A stretch of 64,000 nucleotides of DNA from NCBI RefSeq assembly GCF_005047355.1, contig NZ_SUMC01000005.1, positions 1-64,000 of the forward strand, in the 5' to 3' direction. Source of the stretch: Actinacidiphila oryziradicis. Lineage in GTDB: Bacteria; Actinomycetota; Actinomycetes; Streptomycetales; Streptomycetaceae. This document shows, piece after piece, positions 55,111-64,000 of this stretch; the stretch's first letter is position 1, and every line of letters starts with the position of its first letter. Under the pieces are notes generated by a model. The model was not told the DNA's origin. It worked only from the letters and a program-made list of their open reading frames with translations, and made no database searches. The position numbers and the translations under genes are program-made.

Positions 55111-55130
55111 ACGGGACGTACGGTCCCCGC

Positions 55131-55283
55131 CTACTTGACCAGGTGGAAGTCCGGGTGCCGCAGCCCCGCCGCGAGGAACTCGCTGTTTGCGACCTGCCGG
55201 TACCACCGGTCACCGCCGCCTGCGTCGTACCCGCCGCCCATGGCCTCCGGCTCGCGACTGGCAGATCCGCCGTCGACCTGCAC
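55131..55283 (-). CDS. Possible 50-residue ORF
   Basis: GTG 55283 gives MQVDGGSASREPEAMGGGYD and on through WYRQVANSEFLAAGLRHPDF to HLVK. The second half looks like protein, though no ribosome site is clear. It may be the C-terminal piece of a lost gene. Confidence 0.3.
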   Translation of the reverse strand: MQVDGGSASREPEAMGGGYDAGGGDRWYRQVANSEFLAAGLRHPDFHLVK

Positions 55284-55576
55284 CTTTGTTCACCCGTCCG
55301 GACGACCGCAGGCACGGGAAATTAGTTTGGAGAAACTCCTTGACGCCCATCGCTGCCAGGCAGGCGCAGCCGTTGCTTGCACCTGGCATATATGGCTTTG
55401 ACCTGCGCCTTCACAAGCTCAAGCGCGGCAGGCGCCGGCCCAAGGGGCTGTGCGCATCGGGGTTACGGGCCAGGGCGCGGAGTGTGGAAGAACCGCCGGG
55501 GATGGCACAAAACGGGCCGGAATTCTCCTTACCTGGTGTCAGCACGAAGACGGTCGGCCACCGCAGCGCGCACGCC
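55284..55576. other. 293 bp upstream of the recombinase unit; nothing recognised
   Basis: No protein-like frame on either strand. Probably promoter and attachment-associated DNA for the recombinase operon. Confidence 0.35.
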
Positions 55577-55903
55577 ATGACAGCACCCGCCACCCCGTCC
55601 CCCGGGTTCGCACGAACCCAAGAATGCTCGGCCTGCGTCCGCCGTCCGGACAGCCGGATGAGCCCCCGCCAACTCTCCTGTGCACCCAGGGACTTTGAAC
55701 TCATCTTCGCCACACCCGAACCCCAACTGACCCCGGCTGCAGCAGCCGCTCTGCTGCGACTGCTGCAGCACCACGCCGAGCAAGCTGGCTCTCTGCCCGA
55801 AGGCCAGCTATCGATGGACGGCCGCATCAAACCGTCACTGACCGAAGCCAACCCTCTGCCAATCGTCGCCACCAGAAAAGGGGACTCCCATGACGACCGG
55901 TGA
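55577..55903 (+). CDS. Small protein coupled to the serine recombinase
   Basis: 108 residues from ATG 55577. The middle (RDFELIFATPEPQLTPAAAA, ALLRLLQHHAEQAG) looks like a compact alpha/beta segment; an N-terminal Cys pair (CSAC) is present. It overlaps the recombinase start by 14 bp, so the two are probably co-translated. Small genes before large serine recombinases are common in streptomycete elements; function unknown. Confidence 0.55.
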   Translation: MTAPATPSPGFARTQECSACVRRPDSRMSPRQLSCAPRDFELIFATPEPQLTPAAAAALLRLLQHHAEQAGSLPEGQLSMDGRIKPSLTEANPLPIVATRKGDSHDDR

Positions 55904-57656
55904 TCATGACCAGGTTCTGCCATGGCTACGCTCCGCCGCCCAGCCAGCGGGCGCACCGGCCACCTCTCTCGCGACGGGGCTGAGATTCGCCTTCTACGGG
56001 CGGGTCTCCACCGAAGACCAGCAAGACCCCGAAGCATCCCGCCTGTGGCAATTCGGCCGCGCCCGCCAACTGATCCAACCAACCGGCGGACAGATCGTCG
56101 CCGGGTACTTCGACGTCGGGCACACCCGCGCCCTGCCATGGAAACGCCGCCCCCAGGCCGCACTGCTGCTCGCTGCCCTAGCCGACCCGCAACGCGGCTT
56201 CGACGCCATCGTCATCGGAGAGCCACAGCGCGCCTTCCACGGCAACCAGTTCGGCAACACCTACCCGCTGTTCATCCACTACGGCGTCACGTTGTGGGTA
56301 CCCGAGGTAGGCGGGGCGATCGATCCGGACAACGAGGCCCACGACCTGATCATGTCCGTCTTCGGCGGCATGTCCAAGGGCGAACGCAACAGGATCAAGG
56401 TCCGGGTCCACTCCGCGATGGCCTCCCAGACCCTCATGGAAGGCCGCTACCTCGGCGGCCGACCACCGTACGGCTACCGCCTCGCCGACCTCGGCCCCCA
56501 CCCCAACCCCGGCAAAGCCGCCGACGGAAGGCGCCTGCACGGCCTGGAACCCGATCCCGGCTCGTCCCCCGTCGTGGTCCGCATCTTCACCGAATTCCTC
56601 GCAGGGCGCGGAATCTTCGCCATCGCCGAGCGACTCACCCGCGACGGCATCCCCAGCCCCTCCGCCCACGACCCGGCGCGCAACCGGCACCGTGACGGCC
56701 GCGCCTGGTGCAAAAGCGCGGTACGCGCCATCCTGGCTAACCCCCGCTACACCGGCCACCAAGTATGGAACAAGCAGCACAAACACGAGAGCCTGCTCGA
56801 CATCGAGGACGTCACCCTCGGCTACACCACCGCCATGCGCTGGAACACCCAGGACAAATGGATCGTCTCAAAAAAGATCGTCCACACCCCACTGATCGAC
56901 GACACTACGTTCGCCCAGGTCCAGGACATCCTGACCGCCCGGACTCGCACCGGCCCTGCCCACGGGGACAAGCGGACCCGGAACATCTATCTCCTCAGGG
57001 GTGCCATCTCGTGCGCCGCATGCGAGCGCAAGATGCAGGGCCACTGGTCCCACGATCAGGCCTACTACCGGTGCCGCTTCCCCCAGGAATACGCCCTCGC
57101 CAACCGCGTCCAGCACCCACGGAACGTTTATCTACGCGAGAGCTGGGTCGTCCCACCGCTGGACGCCTGGCTGGGGAAGGTGTTCCTGCCGCATCGTCTC
57201 GACGACACCATCGACCTCATGGCCGGCGCCGAACGGCCCTCCAATGGTGAGGCAAGGGCCGCCGAAGCCGCCCACGCGGTGATCGCCGACTGCAACACCA
57301 AGCTCGCCACCCACCGCGCTGCCCTCGAAGCCGGAGCCGACCCCGCCCTCGTCACCCAATGGATGGCCGAGACTCAAAGCCGGCGCGTCCGGGCGGAGGC
57401 CGAGTTGCGGACCGCGACCCAAGGGCCGGTCGCCCGCATGAGCCGCGACGAGATCGTCCGGCTCGTACGCTCCATCCGTGACCTGGCCACCGTCGTCCAG
57501 CAGGCCGAGACCCAGGACAAAGCAGAGATCTACCGCCAGTTCGGGCTTGCCTTCACCTACGACTCCGGAAAGCAAAAAGTGCTGGTTGAAATGAATCTCA
57601 ACCAGCACTCGCGTGGAGCCCGTGGGCTACCAGTTGGTGTCCGAGGGGGGACTTGA
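55890..57656 (+). CDS. Large serine recombinase (integrase)
   Basis: 588 residues from ATG 55890. Resolvase-type catalytic domain with nucleophile Ser40 in YGRVSTEDQQD, GEPQRAF and GERNRIKVRVHSAM (helix E), recombinase domain with GGRPPYGYR and ILANPRYTGHQVWNKQ, zinc-ribbon Cys in ISCAACERKMQGHW and YYRCRF, coiled-coil segment (AAEAAHAVIADCNTKLATHR) and C-terminal DSGKQKVLVEMNL. These proteins integrate elements directionally. The last ~6 codons (VRGGT and stop) lie within the 3' end of tRNA-Leu on the other strand, marking the element's junction. Confidence 0.93.
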   Translation: MTTGDHDQVLPWLRSAAQPAGAPATSLATGLRFAFYGRVSTEDQQDPEASRLWQFGRARQLIQPTGGQIVAGYFDVGHTRALPWKRRPQAALLLAALADPQRGFDAIVIGEPQRAFHGNQFGNTYPLFIHYGVTLWVPEVGGAIDPDNEAHDLIMSVFGGMSKGERNRIKVRVHSAMASQTLMEGRYLGGRPPYGYRLADLGPHPNPGKAADGRRLHGLEPDPGSSPVVVRIFTEFLAGRGIFAIAERLTRDGIPSPSAHDPARNRHRDGRAWCKSAVRAILANPRYTGHQVWNKQHKHESLLDIEDVTLGYTTAMRWNTQDKWIVSKKIVHTPLIDDTTFAQVQDILTARTRTGPAHGDKRTRNIYLLRGAISCAACERKMQGHWSHDQAYYRCRFPQEYALANRVQHPRNVYLRESWVVPPLDAWLGKVFLPHRLDDTIDLMAGAERPSNGEARAAEAAHAVIADCNTKLATHRAALEAGADPALVTQWMAETQSRRVRAEAELRTATQGPVARMSRDEIVRLVRSIRDLATVVQQAETQDKAEIYRQFGLAFTYDSGKQKVLVEMNLNQHSRGARGLPVGVRGGT

Positions 57657-57722
57657 ACCCCCACGCCCGATAAAGGGCACTAGCACCTCAAGCTAGCGCG
57701 TCTGCCATTCCGCCACCCGGAC
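57638..57722 (-). tRNA. tRNA-Leu (anticodon GAG)
   Basis: Acceptor GTCCGGG with CTCGGAC; anticodon arm CTAGC-TTGAGGT-GCTAG gives GAG; long variable arm GTGCCCTTTATCGGGCGT; T arm GGGGG-TTCAAGT-CCCCC. Class II tRNA in good shape, so the integration has kept it intact. No encoded CCA. Confidence 0.93.
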
Positions 57723-57841
57723 CAGGTGTGTGTCGTGCGGTTTCCCGCGGCGACATGGATAACGATACCAAGGATTCGGGGTGCCTTTCACCTGTGTATC
57801 CGGTGGCTGCGGTTGGTCCGAATGGCGTCACGTGGAGTGAT

Positions 57842-57871
57842 CCCCGCAGGCCGGAGGGGCGGCCTGCGGGG
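57842..57871 (-). terminator. 11-bp hairpin after the aldehyde dehydrogenase gene
   Basis: CCCCGCAGGCC and GGCCTGCGGGG pair around GGAGGGGC, 12 bp past the dehydrogenase stop. Likely terminator of the sucC-to-dehydrogenase operon. Confidence 0.8.
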
Positions 57872-57883
57872 CGGGGCGGCGGG

Positions 57884-59422
57884 TTAGCCGGGCATGAGGT
57901 GGTAGTCCGGGAAGTTGCCGGGGAGGCGCTCGGTGGGGGGGCCGTCGGTGACGGCGTGGACGAGGAGGTCGCCGCCGACGAAGGCGCCGCGCCAGGAGGC
58001 GCCGAAGCCGCCGAAGAGTTCGGAGCGGTCGCCTCGGGAGCGGGGTTTGTTGTGGCCGGTTTTGAAGGCGCGGATCTGGGGGGCGAGGCGGGCGTAGGTG
58101 GCGGGGTCGTCGGTGGAGAGGGTGGCGACGAGGGCGCCGTTGCTGGCGTTCATGGCGGTGAGGAGTTCGGCCTCGGTGTCGACGAGGACGATGGTGTCGA
58201 CGGGGCCGAAGGGCTCGGCGTGGTGCAGGGGCGAGGTGGAGGGCGGGTTGAGGAGGGTCACCGGCGGGAGGTAGGCCGAGGTGTCCTGGCCGGGGAGGAG
58301 GCGGCCGTCGGCGAGGGTGCCTCGGTGGAGGGGGACGGCGCCCCGGCCGATTGCCTCGCTGACCAGGTCTTCCAGCTCCTTGGCCTTGGCGGCGTTGATG
58401 AGCGGGCCGAAGTCGAGCTCCGGGAGGTCGTCCGCCGGGTCGGCGACGGCGAGCGGGTGGCCGAAGCGGACGGATCGTACGGCCGGGAGGTACGCCGCGA
58501 GGAAGTCGGCGAAGAGCTCGCGCTGGACGACGAAGCGGGGGTAGGCGGTGCAGCGCTGTTTGGCGTAGTCGAAGGTTTTACGGATGTGGGTGGTCAGGTC
58601 CGGCCAGTCGGTGTGGTTCCAGATGCCCCAGGCATTGAGCCCCTCCTGCTCCAGGATGTGGCGTTTGCCCAGGTCGGCGACGGCGGAGGCGACCCGGCCG
58701 CCGGCGTCGCGACCGCCGACGAAGGATACGCAGCCGATCTCCGGGGCGGTGACCAGGGACGAGGAGAGTTCGCTGCCGCTGCCGCTGACCAGCGTGATGG
58801 GGAGGCCTTCGCGGGCGGCCAGGGCGCAGGCGAGGGTGAGGCAGGCCAGACCGCCGTCGGTGGGGGTCTTGGCGATGACGGCGTTGCCGGCCAGCGCCTG
58901 GACGAGCATGGCGTGGACGAGGACGCTCATGGGGTAGTTCCAGCTGGCGATGTTGCTGACGGGGCCGGGGAGCGGGGTGCGGCCCGAGAGCATGGGGTCG
59001 ATTTCGGCGAGGTACCAGCGCACGCCGTCGATGGCACGGTCGACGTCGGCCTGGGCGAGCCGCCAGGGTTTGCCGATCTCCCAGACCAGCAGCAGCGAGA
59101 GCAGCTCGCGGTGCTCGGTCATGGCGTCCAGCGCGGCGCCGACGCGGGCCTTGCGTTCGGCCAGGGGGACGTCGCGCCAGACGCGGTGCTGGTCGAGGGA
59201 GGCGCGTACGGCCTGGTGGGCGGTGGTGGCGTCGAGCCGGGGCAGCCCGGCGAGGGGGGTGCCGTCGACGGGTGAGGTGGTCGGCAGGATCCGGCCGTCG
59301 GCCTGCCAGCGGGCGTCCCAGAGGTTCAGGACCCGGTCGTGGTGGAATGCCTCGGGAGCGGCTGTCAGACAGCGCTGCCAAGCGTCCATCCAGGCCGTGC
59401 CGGGCTTGAGGGTAAGAGTCAT
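57884..59422 (-). CDS. Aldehyde dehydrogenase family protein
   Basis: 512 residues from ATG 59422 (GGAGAA 9 nt upstream). ALDH motifs: NYPMSVLVHAMLVQALAGN, AVIAKTPTDGG, SFVGGRDAGGRV, LEQEGLNAWGIW (Glu about 258), AKQRCTAYPRF (Cys about 290) and EPFGPVDTIVLVD. It oxidises an aldehyde with NAD(P). Position beside oxalate genes suggests glyoxylate, glycolaldehyde or a related aldehyde, but the substrate is not readable from sequence. Last gene of the leftward operon, about 45 bp after the carbonic anhydrase stop. Confidence 0.9.
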   Translation of the reverse strand: MTLTLKPGTAWMDAWQRCLTAAPEAFHHDRVLNLWDARWQADGRILPTTSPVDGTPLAGLPRLDATTAHQAVRASLDQHRVWRDVPLAERKARVGAALDAMTEHRELLSLLLVWEIGKPWRLAQADVDRAIDGVRWYLAEIDPMLSGRTPLPGPVSNIASWNYPMSVLVHAMLVQALAGNAVIAKTPTDGGLACLTLACALAAREGLPITLVSGSGSELSSSLVTAPEIGCVSFVGGRDAGGRVASAVADLGKRHILEQEGLNAWGIWNHTDWPDLTTHIRKTFDYAKQRCTAYPRFVVQRELFADFLAAYLPAVRSVRFGHPLAVADPADDLPELDFGPLINAAKAKELEDLVSEAIGRGAVPLHRGTLADGRLLPGQDTSAYLPPVTLLNPPSTSPLHHAEPFGPVDTIVLVDTEAELLTAMNASNGALVATLSTDDPATYARLAPQIRAFKTGHNKPRSRGDRSELFGGFGASWRGAFVGGDLLVHAVTDGPPTERLPGNFPDYHLMPG

Positions 59423-59466
59423 GAGTGGTTCTCCGGCTCTCTTCAGGGGCGGAGTTCGGGCGGGGA

Positions 59467-59883
59467 TCACGGGCGAAGCTCGCGCAGCGCACCACTGCGC
59501 GTGTAGATGAAGCCGCGCACCACATCGGTGTGGGGCAGCCCTTCGCTCTTACGGAGGCGGGCCATGCAGACATACAGGTCGGTGGCAGGGTCGCTGAGCG
59601 CCGCGCAGTCCTCGTGGTGCACCAGGAGGACTTCGCGGGTGCCGCCTCGTGTCTGGCTCAGCTGGAGCGAGTGGAGGGTGTCTCCGGTGACGCAGCCGCC
59701 CGCGTTGCGGATCACGTGGGCATCGCCCGGCCGCAGGCCGAACATCGTCTCGACTCCCAGCCGGGCGTCCATACAAGCGACAATAGCGACTCCGGTACGC
59801 GGACGCCGCAGCTCCGGGTCCAGTGGGGTGAGGGCAGTGCCGAGCGTGGTCCTGCGGGACAGAAGGCGCTCGGTGCCGGTCAT
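59467..59883 (-). CDS. Beta-carbonic anhydrase, short form
   Basis: 138 residues. Zinc and catalytic residues: Cys37, Asp39, Arg41 in ACMDARL; His90 and Cys93 in [24 protein letters not shown] is the conserved block after it. The C-terminal part goes straight from the HHEDC helix to [20 protein letters not shown], shorter by some 20-25 residues than the usual form; the catalytic set is intact. Reaction: CO2 + H2O to bicarbonate. ATGA overlap with sucD, so the two are coupled. Confidence 0.85.
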   Translation of the reverse strand: MTGTERLLSRRTTLGTALTPLDPELRRPRTGVAIVACMDARLGVETMFGLRPGDAHVIRNAGGCVTGDTLHSLQLSQTRGGTREVLLVHHEDCAALSDPATDLYVCMARLRKSEGLPHTDVVRGFIYTRSGALRELRP

Positions 59884-60755
59884 GGCAGCAGCCCGCGTAC
59901 GAGCCGGGCGGTCTCGGAGGGGGTGCGGCCGACCCGTACGCCCGCTGCCTCCAGGGCCTCCTTCTTGGCCTGCGCGGTGCCGGAGGAGCCGGAGACGATG
60001 GCGCCGGCGTGGCCCATGGTGCGGCCTTCGGGGGCGGTGAATCCGGCCACGTAACCGACGACGGGCTTGGTGACGTGTGCGGAGATGTACGCGGCGGCCC
60101 GCTCCTCCGCGTCGCCGCCGATCTCGCCGATCATGACGACGATGTCGGTCTCGGGGTCGTCCTCGAAGGCGGCGAGGGCGTCAATGTGGGTGGTGCCGAT
60201 GACGGGGTCACCGCCGATCCCGACGGCGGTGGAGAAGCCGAGGTCGCGCAGCTCGTACATGAGCTGGTAGGTGAGCGTGCCGGACTTGGAGACGAGGCCG
60301 ATGCGGCCGGCGGTGGTGATGTCTGCGGGGATGATGCCCGCGTTGGACCGGCCGGGGCTGATCAGGCCGGGGCAGTTGGGGCCGATGATGCGGGTGCCGG
60401 AGGCGGCCGCACGGTCGCGGAAGGAAACGGTGTCGCGGACGGGGACGCCTTCGGTGATGACGACGGCCAGGGCGATCCCGGCGTCGGCCGCCTCGTCGAC
60501 GGCGTCCTTGACAAAGGGCGGGGGTACGAAGACGACAGTGACGTCCGCGCCGGTGGCGCCGATCGCCTCCTTGACCGACCCGAAGACCGGCACCGTACGT
60601 CCCTCGAAGATGACGGAGGTGCCGGCCTTGCGCGGGTTGACGCCGCCGACGATCGCGGTGCCGGCGGCGAGCATGCGGCGGGTGTGCTTCATGCCCTCGG
60701 CGCCGGTCATGCCCTGGACGATGACCCTGCTGTGCTGGTCGAGGAAGATCGCCAT
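59880..60755 (-). CDS. sucD: Succinate-CoA ligase alpha subunit
   Basis: 291 residues. [20 protein letters not shown] (CoA-binding start), [57 protein letters not shown] and [17 protein letters not shown] (phospho-His region) are all standard SucD blocks. Partner of the sucC product encoded 5 bp upstream. Streptomycetes usually have a separate housekeeping sucCD, so this is probably a second copy serving oxalate metabolism, which is inference. Confidence 0.92.
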   Translation of the reverse strand: MAIFLDQHSRVIVQGMTGAEGMKHTRRMLAAGTAIVGGVNPRKAGTSVIFEGRTVPVFGSVKEAIGATGADVTVVFVPPPFVKDAVDEAADAGIALAVVITEGVPVRDTVSFRDRAAASGTRIIGPNCPGLISPGRSNAGIIPADITTAGRIGLVSKSGTLTYQLMYELRDLGFSTAVGIGGDPVIGTTHIDALAAFEDDPETDIVVMIGEIGGDAEERAAAYISAHVTKPVVGYVAGFTAPEGRTMGHAGAIVSGSSGTAQAKKEALEAAGVRVGRTPSETARLVRGLLP

Positions 60756-60760
60756 GCTGG

Positions 60761-61891
60761 TCAGCTCCTTGCCAGTTCGGCGGCGCGGGCCGCAGCGCCG
60801 TCCATGGTGTCCAGTTGGTGTACGAGGGGGTGCGCCGCGCCGGTGAGGATGGTGCGGCCGAGTTCGGCGTTGTTGCCGTCGAGGCGTACGACCAGCGGCT
60901 TGGTCAGCTCGACCTGCTCCAGGGCCTGGACGATGCCGTCGGCGACGGCGTCGCAGGCGGTGATGCCGCCGAAGACATTGACGAGGACGGACTTCACGCC
61001 GGGGTCGCCGAGGATCAGCCCGAGTCCGTCGGCCATGACCCTGGCGGAGGCGCCGCCGCCGATGTCGAGGAAGTTCGCCGGTTCGGCGCCCTGGCGGGCG
61101 ACCACGTCCAGGGTGCTCATGACCAGGCCGGCGCCGTTGCCGATGATGCCGACCGAGCCGTCGAGCTTGACGTAGTTGAGCCCCTTCGCCTTGGCCGAGG
61201 CCTCCAGTGGGTCGCCGTCACCCGGGGTCTCGTAGGCGCTGTGCGCGGGGTGGCGGAAGCGGGCGCTGTCGTCGAGGGAGATCTTGCCGTCGAGGGCCAG
61301 AACGCGGCCGTCGATGGTGCGGACGAGCGGGTTCACCTCGACGAGCAGGGCATCCTCCTCGGTGAACACCTGCCAGAGGGCGACGAGGACGGGCACGGCC
61401 TCGGCCGGCAGCCCGGCGGCGGTGACGATCTCGCGGGCCTTGTCCTCGGTGACGCCCTCGGCGGGGTCGACGGGGATCCGGGCCAGGGCGCCGGGACGGG
61501 TGGCGGCCACCTCCTCGATGTCCATGCCGCCCTCGGAGGAAGCCATGGCGAGGTAGGTGCGATTCGTTCGGTCGAGGAGGTAGGAGACGTAGAACTCCTC
61601 CTCGATGTCGGCGGTCCGGGCCAGCATCACCTTGCCGACGGTGTGGCCCTTGATGTCCATGCCGAGGATGCGGGAGGCGTGGGCCACCGCTTCCTCAGGA
61701 TCGGCGGCGAGCCTCACTCCCCCGGCTTTGCCCCGGCCGCCCGTCTTGACCTGGGCCTTCACCACTGCCCGGCCGCCGAGCAAGCGAGCGGCCTCGCGAG
61801 CGGCTTCCGGTTCGTCCACTACGTAGGCGTCGAGCACGGGGACCCCGTGCCGCGCGAAGAGTTCCCGTGCCTGGTACTCGTGCAGATCCAT
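60761..61891 (-). CDS. sucC: Succinate-CoA ligase beta subunit
   Basis: 376 residues from ATG 61891 ([20 protein letters not shown]). ATP-grasp domain: [38 protein letters not shown]-terminal CoA-ligase domain [27 protein letters not shown] and [19 protein letters not shown]. Makes or uses succinyl-CoA with ADP/ATP or GDP/GTP. First gene of the leftward operon, divergent from oxc. Confidence 0.92.
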   Translation of the reverse strand: MDLHEYQARELFARHGVPVLDAYVVDEPEAAREAARLLGGRAVVKAQVKTGGRGKAGGVRLAADPEEAVAHASRILGMDIKGHTVGKVMLARTADIEEEFYVSYLLDRTNRTYLAMASSEGGMDIEEVAATRPGALARIPVDPAEGVTEDKAREIVTAAGLPAEAVPVLVALWQVFTEEDALLVEVNPLVRTIDGRVLALDGKISLDDSARFRHPAHSAYETPGDGDPLEASAKAKGLNYVKLDGSVGIIGNGAGLVMSTLDVVARQGAEPANFLDIGGGASARVMADGLGLILGDPGVKSVLVNVFGGITACDAVADGIVQALEQVELTKPLVVRLDGNNAELGRTILTGAAHPLVHQLDTMDGAAARAAELARS

Positions 61892-61987
61892 CGTCAACGC
61901 ACCTTCCCCTGAATCAGGTTCGCCAGGACGGCGAAGAATCCAGTGCACGCCCCCTGGACATCGACTTGGCGATGCGGGATAACCATC

Positions 61988-62015
61988 TGCATACAGTATT
62001 CGTGTCCTGTATGCA
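61988..62015. promoter_or_regulatory. Perfect 9-bp inverted repeat in the sucC-oxc divergent promoter
   Basis: TGCATACAG (61988-61996) and CTGTATGCA (62007-62015) are exact inverted copies 10 bp apart; TGTATGCAATGTACA overlaps the right arm. Size and spacing fit a dimeric regulator such as a GntR-family protein. The repeat lies 47 bp before the oxc start and 97 bp before sucC, so one protein could control both operons. Confidence 0.65.
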
Positions 62016-62061
62016 ATGTACAGAAGCGCGGTACGCCCCCTTCGAAGGGACTGAACTCGTC

Positions 62062-63744
62062 ATGTCAGACGGCACATCAGACCTCATCTCCGGTGGCCAT
62101 CTCGTCGCCAAGGCGCTCAAGGCAGAGGGCGTTGAGGTGATCTACACGCTCTGCGGCGGCCACATCATCGACATCTACGACGGCTGCGTCGACGAGGGCA
62201 TCGAGGTGGTCGACGTACGGCACGAGCAGGTGGCCGCCCACGCCGCCGACGGCTACGCACGCATCACCGGCAAGCCGGGCGTAGCCGTCGTCACCGCCGG
62301 GCCCGGCACCACCGACGCCGTCACCGGCGTGGCAAACGCCTTCCGCGCCGAGTCACCGATGCTGCTGATCGGTGGTCAGGGCGCCCACAGCCAGCACAAG
62401 ATGGGGTCGCTCCAGGACCTCCCGCACGTCGACATGATGACCCCGATCACCAAGTTCGCGGCCACCGTGCCCGACACCGCACGCGCCGCGGACCTGGTCT
62501 CCATGGCCTTCCGCGAGTGCTACAACGGGGCGCCCGGGCCGTCCTTCCTGGAGATCCCGCGTGACATCCTCGACGCCAAGGTGCCGCTGACCAAGGCCCG
62601 GATACCGAAGGCCGGCGCCTACCGCGCATCCACCCGCAGCCTCGGCGACCCGGCCGCGATCGAGAAGCTCGCCGACCTCCTCATCCACGCCGAGAAGCCG
62701 GCCATCCTGATCGGCAGTCAGGTCTGGACGGTCAGGGGAACCGACGCCGCCATCGAGCTCGTCCGCACCCTCAATGTCCCCGCCTACATGAACGGCGCCG
62801 GACGCGGCACACTCCCGCCCGGCGACCCGCACCACTTCCAGCTGTCCCGGCGCTACGCCTTCACCGAGGCCGACCTGATCATCATCGTCGGCACGCCCTT
62901 CGACTTCCGCATGGGCTACGGCAAGCGGCTCTCCCCCACCGCCACCGTCGTCCAGATCGACCTCGACTACCGCACCGTCGGCAAGAACCGCGACATCGAC
63001 CTCGGCATCGTCGGCGACCCCGGACTCATCCTGGCGTCCGTCACCGAAGCCGCGTCGGGGCGGCTCAATGGCGGTGCGGGCAGGCGCAAGGAGTGGCTGG
63101 ACGAGCTTCGCGCGGTCGAGGCCAAGGCGATCGAGAAGCGGCTGCCGCAGCTGCGCTCGGACGCCTCGCCCATCCACCCGTACCGGCTGGTGAGCGAGAT
63201 CAACGACTTCCTGACGGAGGATTCCATCTACGTCGGCGACGGCGGAGACATCGTCACCTTCTCCGGCCAGGTGGTCCAGCCCAAGTCCCCCGGCCACTGG
63301 ATGGACCCGGGCCCGCTGGGCACGCTCGGCGTCGGCATCCCCTTTGTTCTCGCGGCAAAGCAGGCCCGCCCCGACAAGGAGGTCGTCGCACTCTTCGGCG
63401 ACGGCGCCTTCTCGCTCACCGGCTGGGACTTCGAGACGCTCGTCCGCTACAACCTGCCGTTCGTCGGCATCGTCGGCAACAACTCCTCGATGAACCAGAT
63501 CCGATACGGCCAGGCCGCCAAGTACGGCCTGGAACGTGAGCGGGTCGGCAACACCCTGGGCGACGTGCACTACGACAAGTTCGCCCAGATGCTCGGCGGT
63601 TACGGCGAGGAGGTCCGCGACCCCGCCGACATCGGCCCCGCCCTGCGACGCGCCCGCGAGTCCGGGCTGCCGTCGCTGATCAACGTCTGGGTCGACCCGG
63701 ACGCGTACGCCCCCGGAACCATGAACCAGACGATGTACAAGTGA
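62062..63744 (+). CDS. oxc: Oxalyl-CoA decarboxylase
   Basis: 560 residues from ATG 62062 with GAAGGGA upstream; the longer frame to 61867 runs through the promoter. ThDP enzyme: activating Glu in [45 protein letters not shown] middle domain ([20 protein letters not shown]), and [20 protein letters not shown] to GNNSSMNQ, the GDG-(N)28-NN thiamine-diphosphate motif. Closest in plan to oxalyl-CoA decarboxylases: oxalyl-CoA to formyl-CoA + CO2. Followed 10 bp later by the CoA transferase. Confidence 0.9.
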   Translation: MSDGTSDLISGGHLVAKALKAEGVEVIYTLCGGHIIDIYDGCVDEGIEVVDVRHEQVAAHAADGYARITGKPGVAVVTAGPGTTDAVTGVANAFRAESPMLLIGGQGAHSQHKMGSLQDLPHVDMMTPITKFAATVPDTARAADLVSMAFRECYNGAPGPSFLEIPRDILDAKVPLTKARIPKAGAYRASTRSLGDPAAIEKLADLLIHAEKPAILIGSQVWTVRGTDAAIELVRTLNVPAYMNGAGRGTLPPGDPHHFQLSRRYAFTEADLIIIVGTPFDFRMGYGKRLSPTATVVQIDLDYRTVGKNRDIDLGIVGDPGLILASVTEAASGRLNGGAGRRKEWLDELRAVEAKAIEKRLPQLRSDASPIHPYRLVSEINDFLTEDSIYVGDGGDIVTFSGQVVQPKSPGHWMDPGPLGTLGVGIPFVLAAKQARPDKEVVALFGDGAFSLTGWDFETLVRYNLPFVGIVGNNSSMNQIRYGQAAKYGLERERVGNTLGDVHYDKFAQMLGGYGEEVRDPADIGPALRRARESGLPSLINVWVDPDAYAPGTMNQTMYK

Positions 63745-63754
63745 GGTGACCGCC

Positions 63755-64000
63755 GTGACGAAGGCACTCGAAGGTGTACGTGTCCTGGACATGACCCACG
63801 TCCAGTCCGGACCGTCCGCCACCCAGATCCTCGCCTGGCTGGGCGCGGATGTCGTCAAGCTCGAAGCCCCTACCGGCGACATCACCCGCAAGCAGCTGCG
63901 CGACCTCCCTGACGTCGACAGCCTGTACTTCACGATGCTGAACGGCAACAAGCGCAGCATCACCCTCAACACCAAGACCCCGCGCGGCAAGGAGCTGCTC
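63755..64000 (+). CDS. frc: Formyl-CoA:oxalate CoA-transferase, 5' part (runs off the window)
   Basis: GTG 63755 with AGGTGA just upstream. The 82 codons read [57 protein letters not shown], which are the N-terminal blocks of class III CoA-transferases of the Frc type (the Asp nucleophile is further on). It moves CoA from formyl-CoA to oxalate, feeding the decarboxylase. The 3' end is outside the window. Confidence 0.88.
   Translation, partial: MTKALEGVRVLDMTHVQSGPSATQILAWLGADVVKLEAPTGDITRKQLRDLPDVDSLYFTMLNGNKRSITLNTKTPRGKELL

Noticed and set aside
55131..55283. RiPP precursor peptide
   Set aside because: No modifying enzyme is near and there is no leader-core pattern; more likely a gene tail.
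55411..56163. 250-codon open frame on the minus strand upstream of the serine recombinase
   Set aside because: Arg/Ser/Gly-rich, no ribosome site, and overlaps the recombinase start on the other strand.
57728..59275. 515-codon open frame on the plus strand
   Set aside because: It is the antisense of the aldehyde dehydrogenase and is almost all Gly/Glu/Val/Asp, the normal shadow of a high-GC gene.
62353..63990. 545-codon open frame on the minus strand
   Set aside because: Antisense of oxc and frc; no family motif.

Overview
The window is high-GC actinomycete DNA, most like Streptomyces: strong G/C bias at third codon positions, many GTG starts, long chains of ATGA/GTGA-overlapping genes, HTH-TPR regulator/GNAT pairs, RsbW-like ATPases, and a Tad-type pilus cluster of the streptomycete kind. 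No rRNA operon or replication origin is present. The right-hand 6.3 kb looks like ordinary chromosome. Most of the left 57.7 kb looks like an accessory region: recombinases, insertion-sequence debris, a tRNA cluster, restriction genes and many broken genes.

Layout. 1-3.6 kb: a tyrosine recombinase with a lox-like inverted repeat at its start, beside a comEC gene cut at its DVGQGD motif. 3.7-10.1 kb: small hypothetical genes, a helicase with a C-terminal PD-(D/E)XK-like nuclease motif (5451-7976) and an HNH-like lipoprotein. 10.3-21.0 kb: a leftward Tad/Flp-type cluster (lipoprotein, secreted protein, CpaB-like, TadZ, TadA, TadB, TadC, Flp-like pilin, two TadE, TadG-like, then a LysM-BTAD membrane protein). 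21.4-27.3 kb: a small RsbW-like pair, a regulator, and a five-gene translationally coupled operon (RsbW-like ATPase, unknown, kinase-like, dehydrogenase-like, HPr-kinase-like) whose dehydrogenase appears to have lost its NAD-binding motif. 27.5-31.2 kb: two tandem copies of an HTH-TPR regulator + GNAT pair. 31.8-32.2 kb: tRNA-Gln, two tRNA-Ser and tRNA-Tyr packed together. 32.6-36.3 kb: an ISAzo13-type transposase interrupted by a reverse-oriented group II intron with readable ends. 36.3-43.7 kb: an orphan low-GC gene between exact 28-bp repeats, an ISL3 fragment, a broken Nudix gene, a frameshifted ~1,240-residue protein ending in a PD-(D/E)XK-like nuclease, and a junction of two unrelated gene fragments. 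44.3-52.0 kb: a complete type I restriction-modification operon (hsdM, hsdS, hsdR) with a coupled metallopeptidase. 52-55.3 kb: decayed transposase, MITE-like repeat, tRNA-like remnants, MarR and SNF2 helicase wrecks. 55.6-57.7 kb: a large serine recombinase whose last codons lie inside tRNA-Leu(GAG), marking an element end.

57.8-64.0 kb: an oxalate-catabolism locus. Leftward: sucC-sucD-type succinate-CoA ligase, a short beta-carbonic anhydrase and an aldehyde dehydrogenase. Rightward: oxalyl-CoA decarboxylase and the start of formyl-CoA transferase. A perfect 9-bp inverted repeat sits in the divergent promoter region. Known chemistry suggests CoA is moved to oxalate, oxalyl-CoA is decarboxylated to formyl-CoA plus CO2, and the carbonic anhydrase and CoA ligase service CO2 and CoA balance; the last part is inference.
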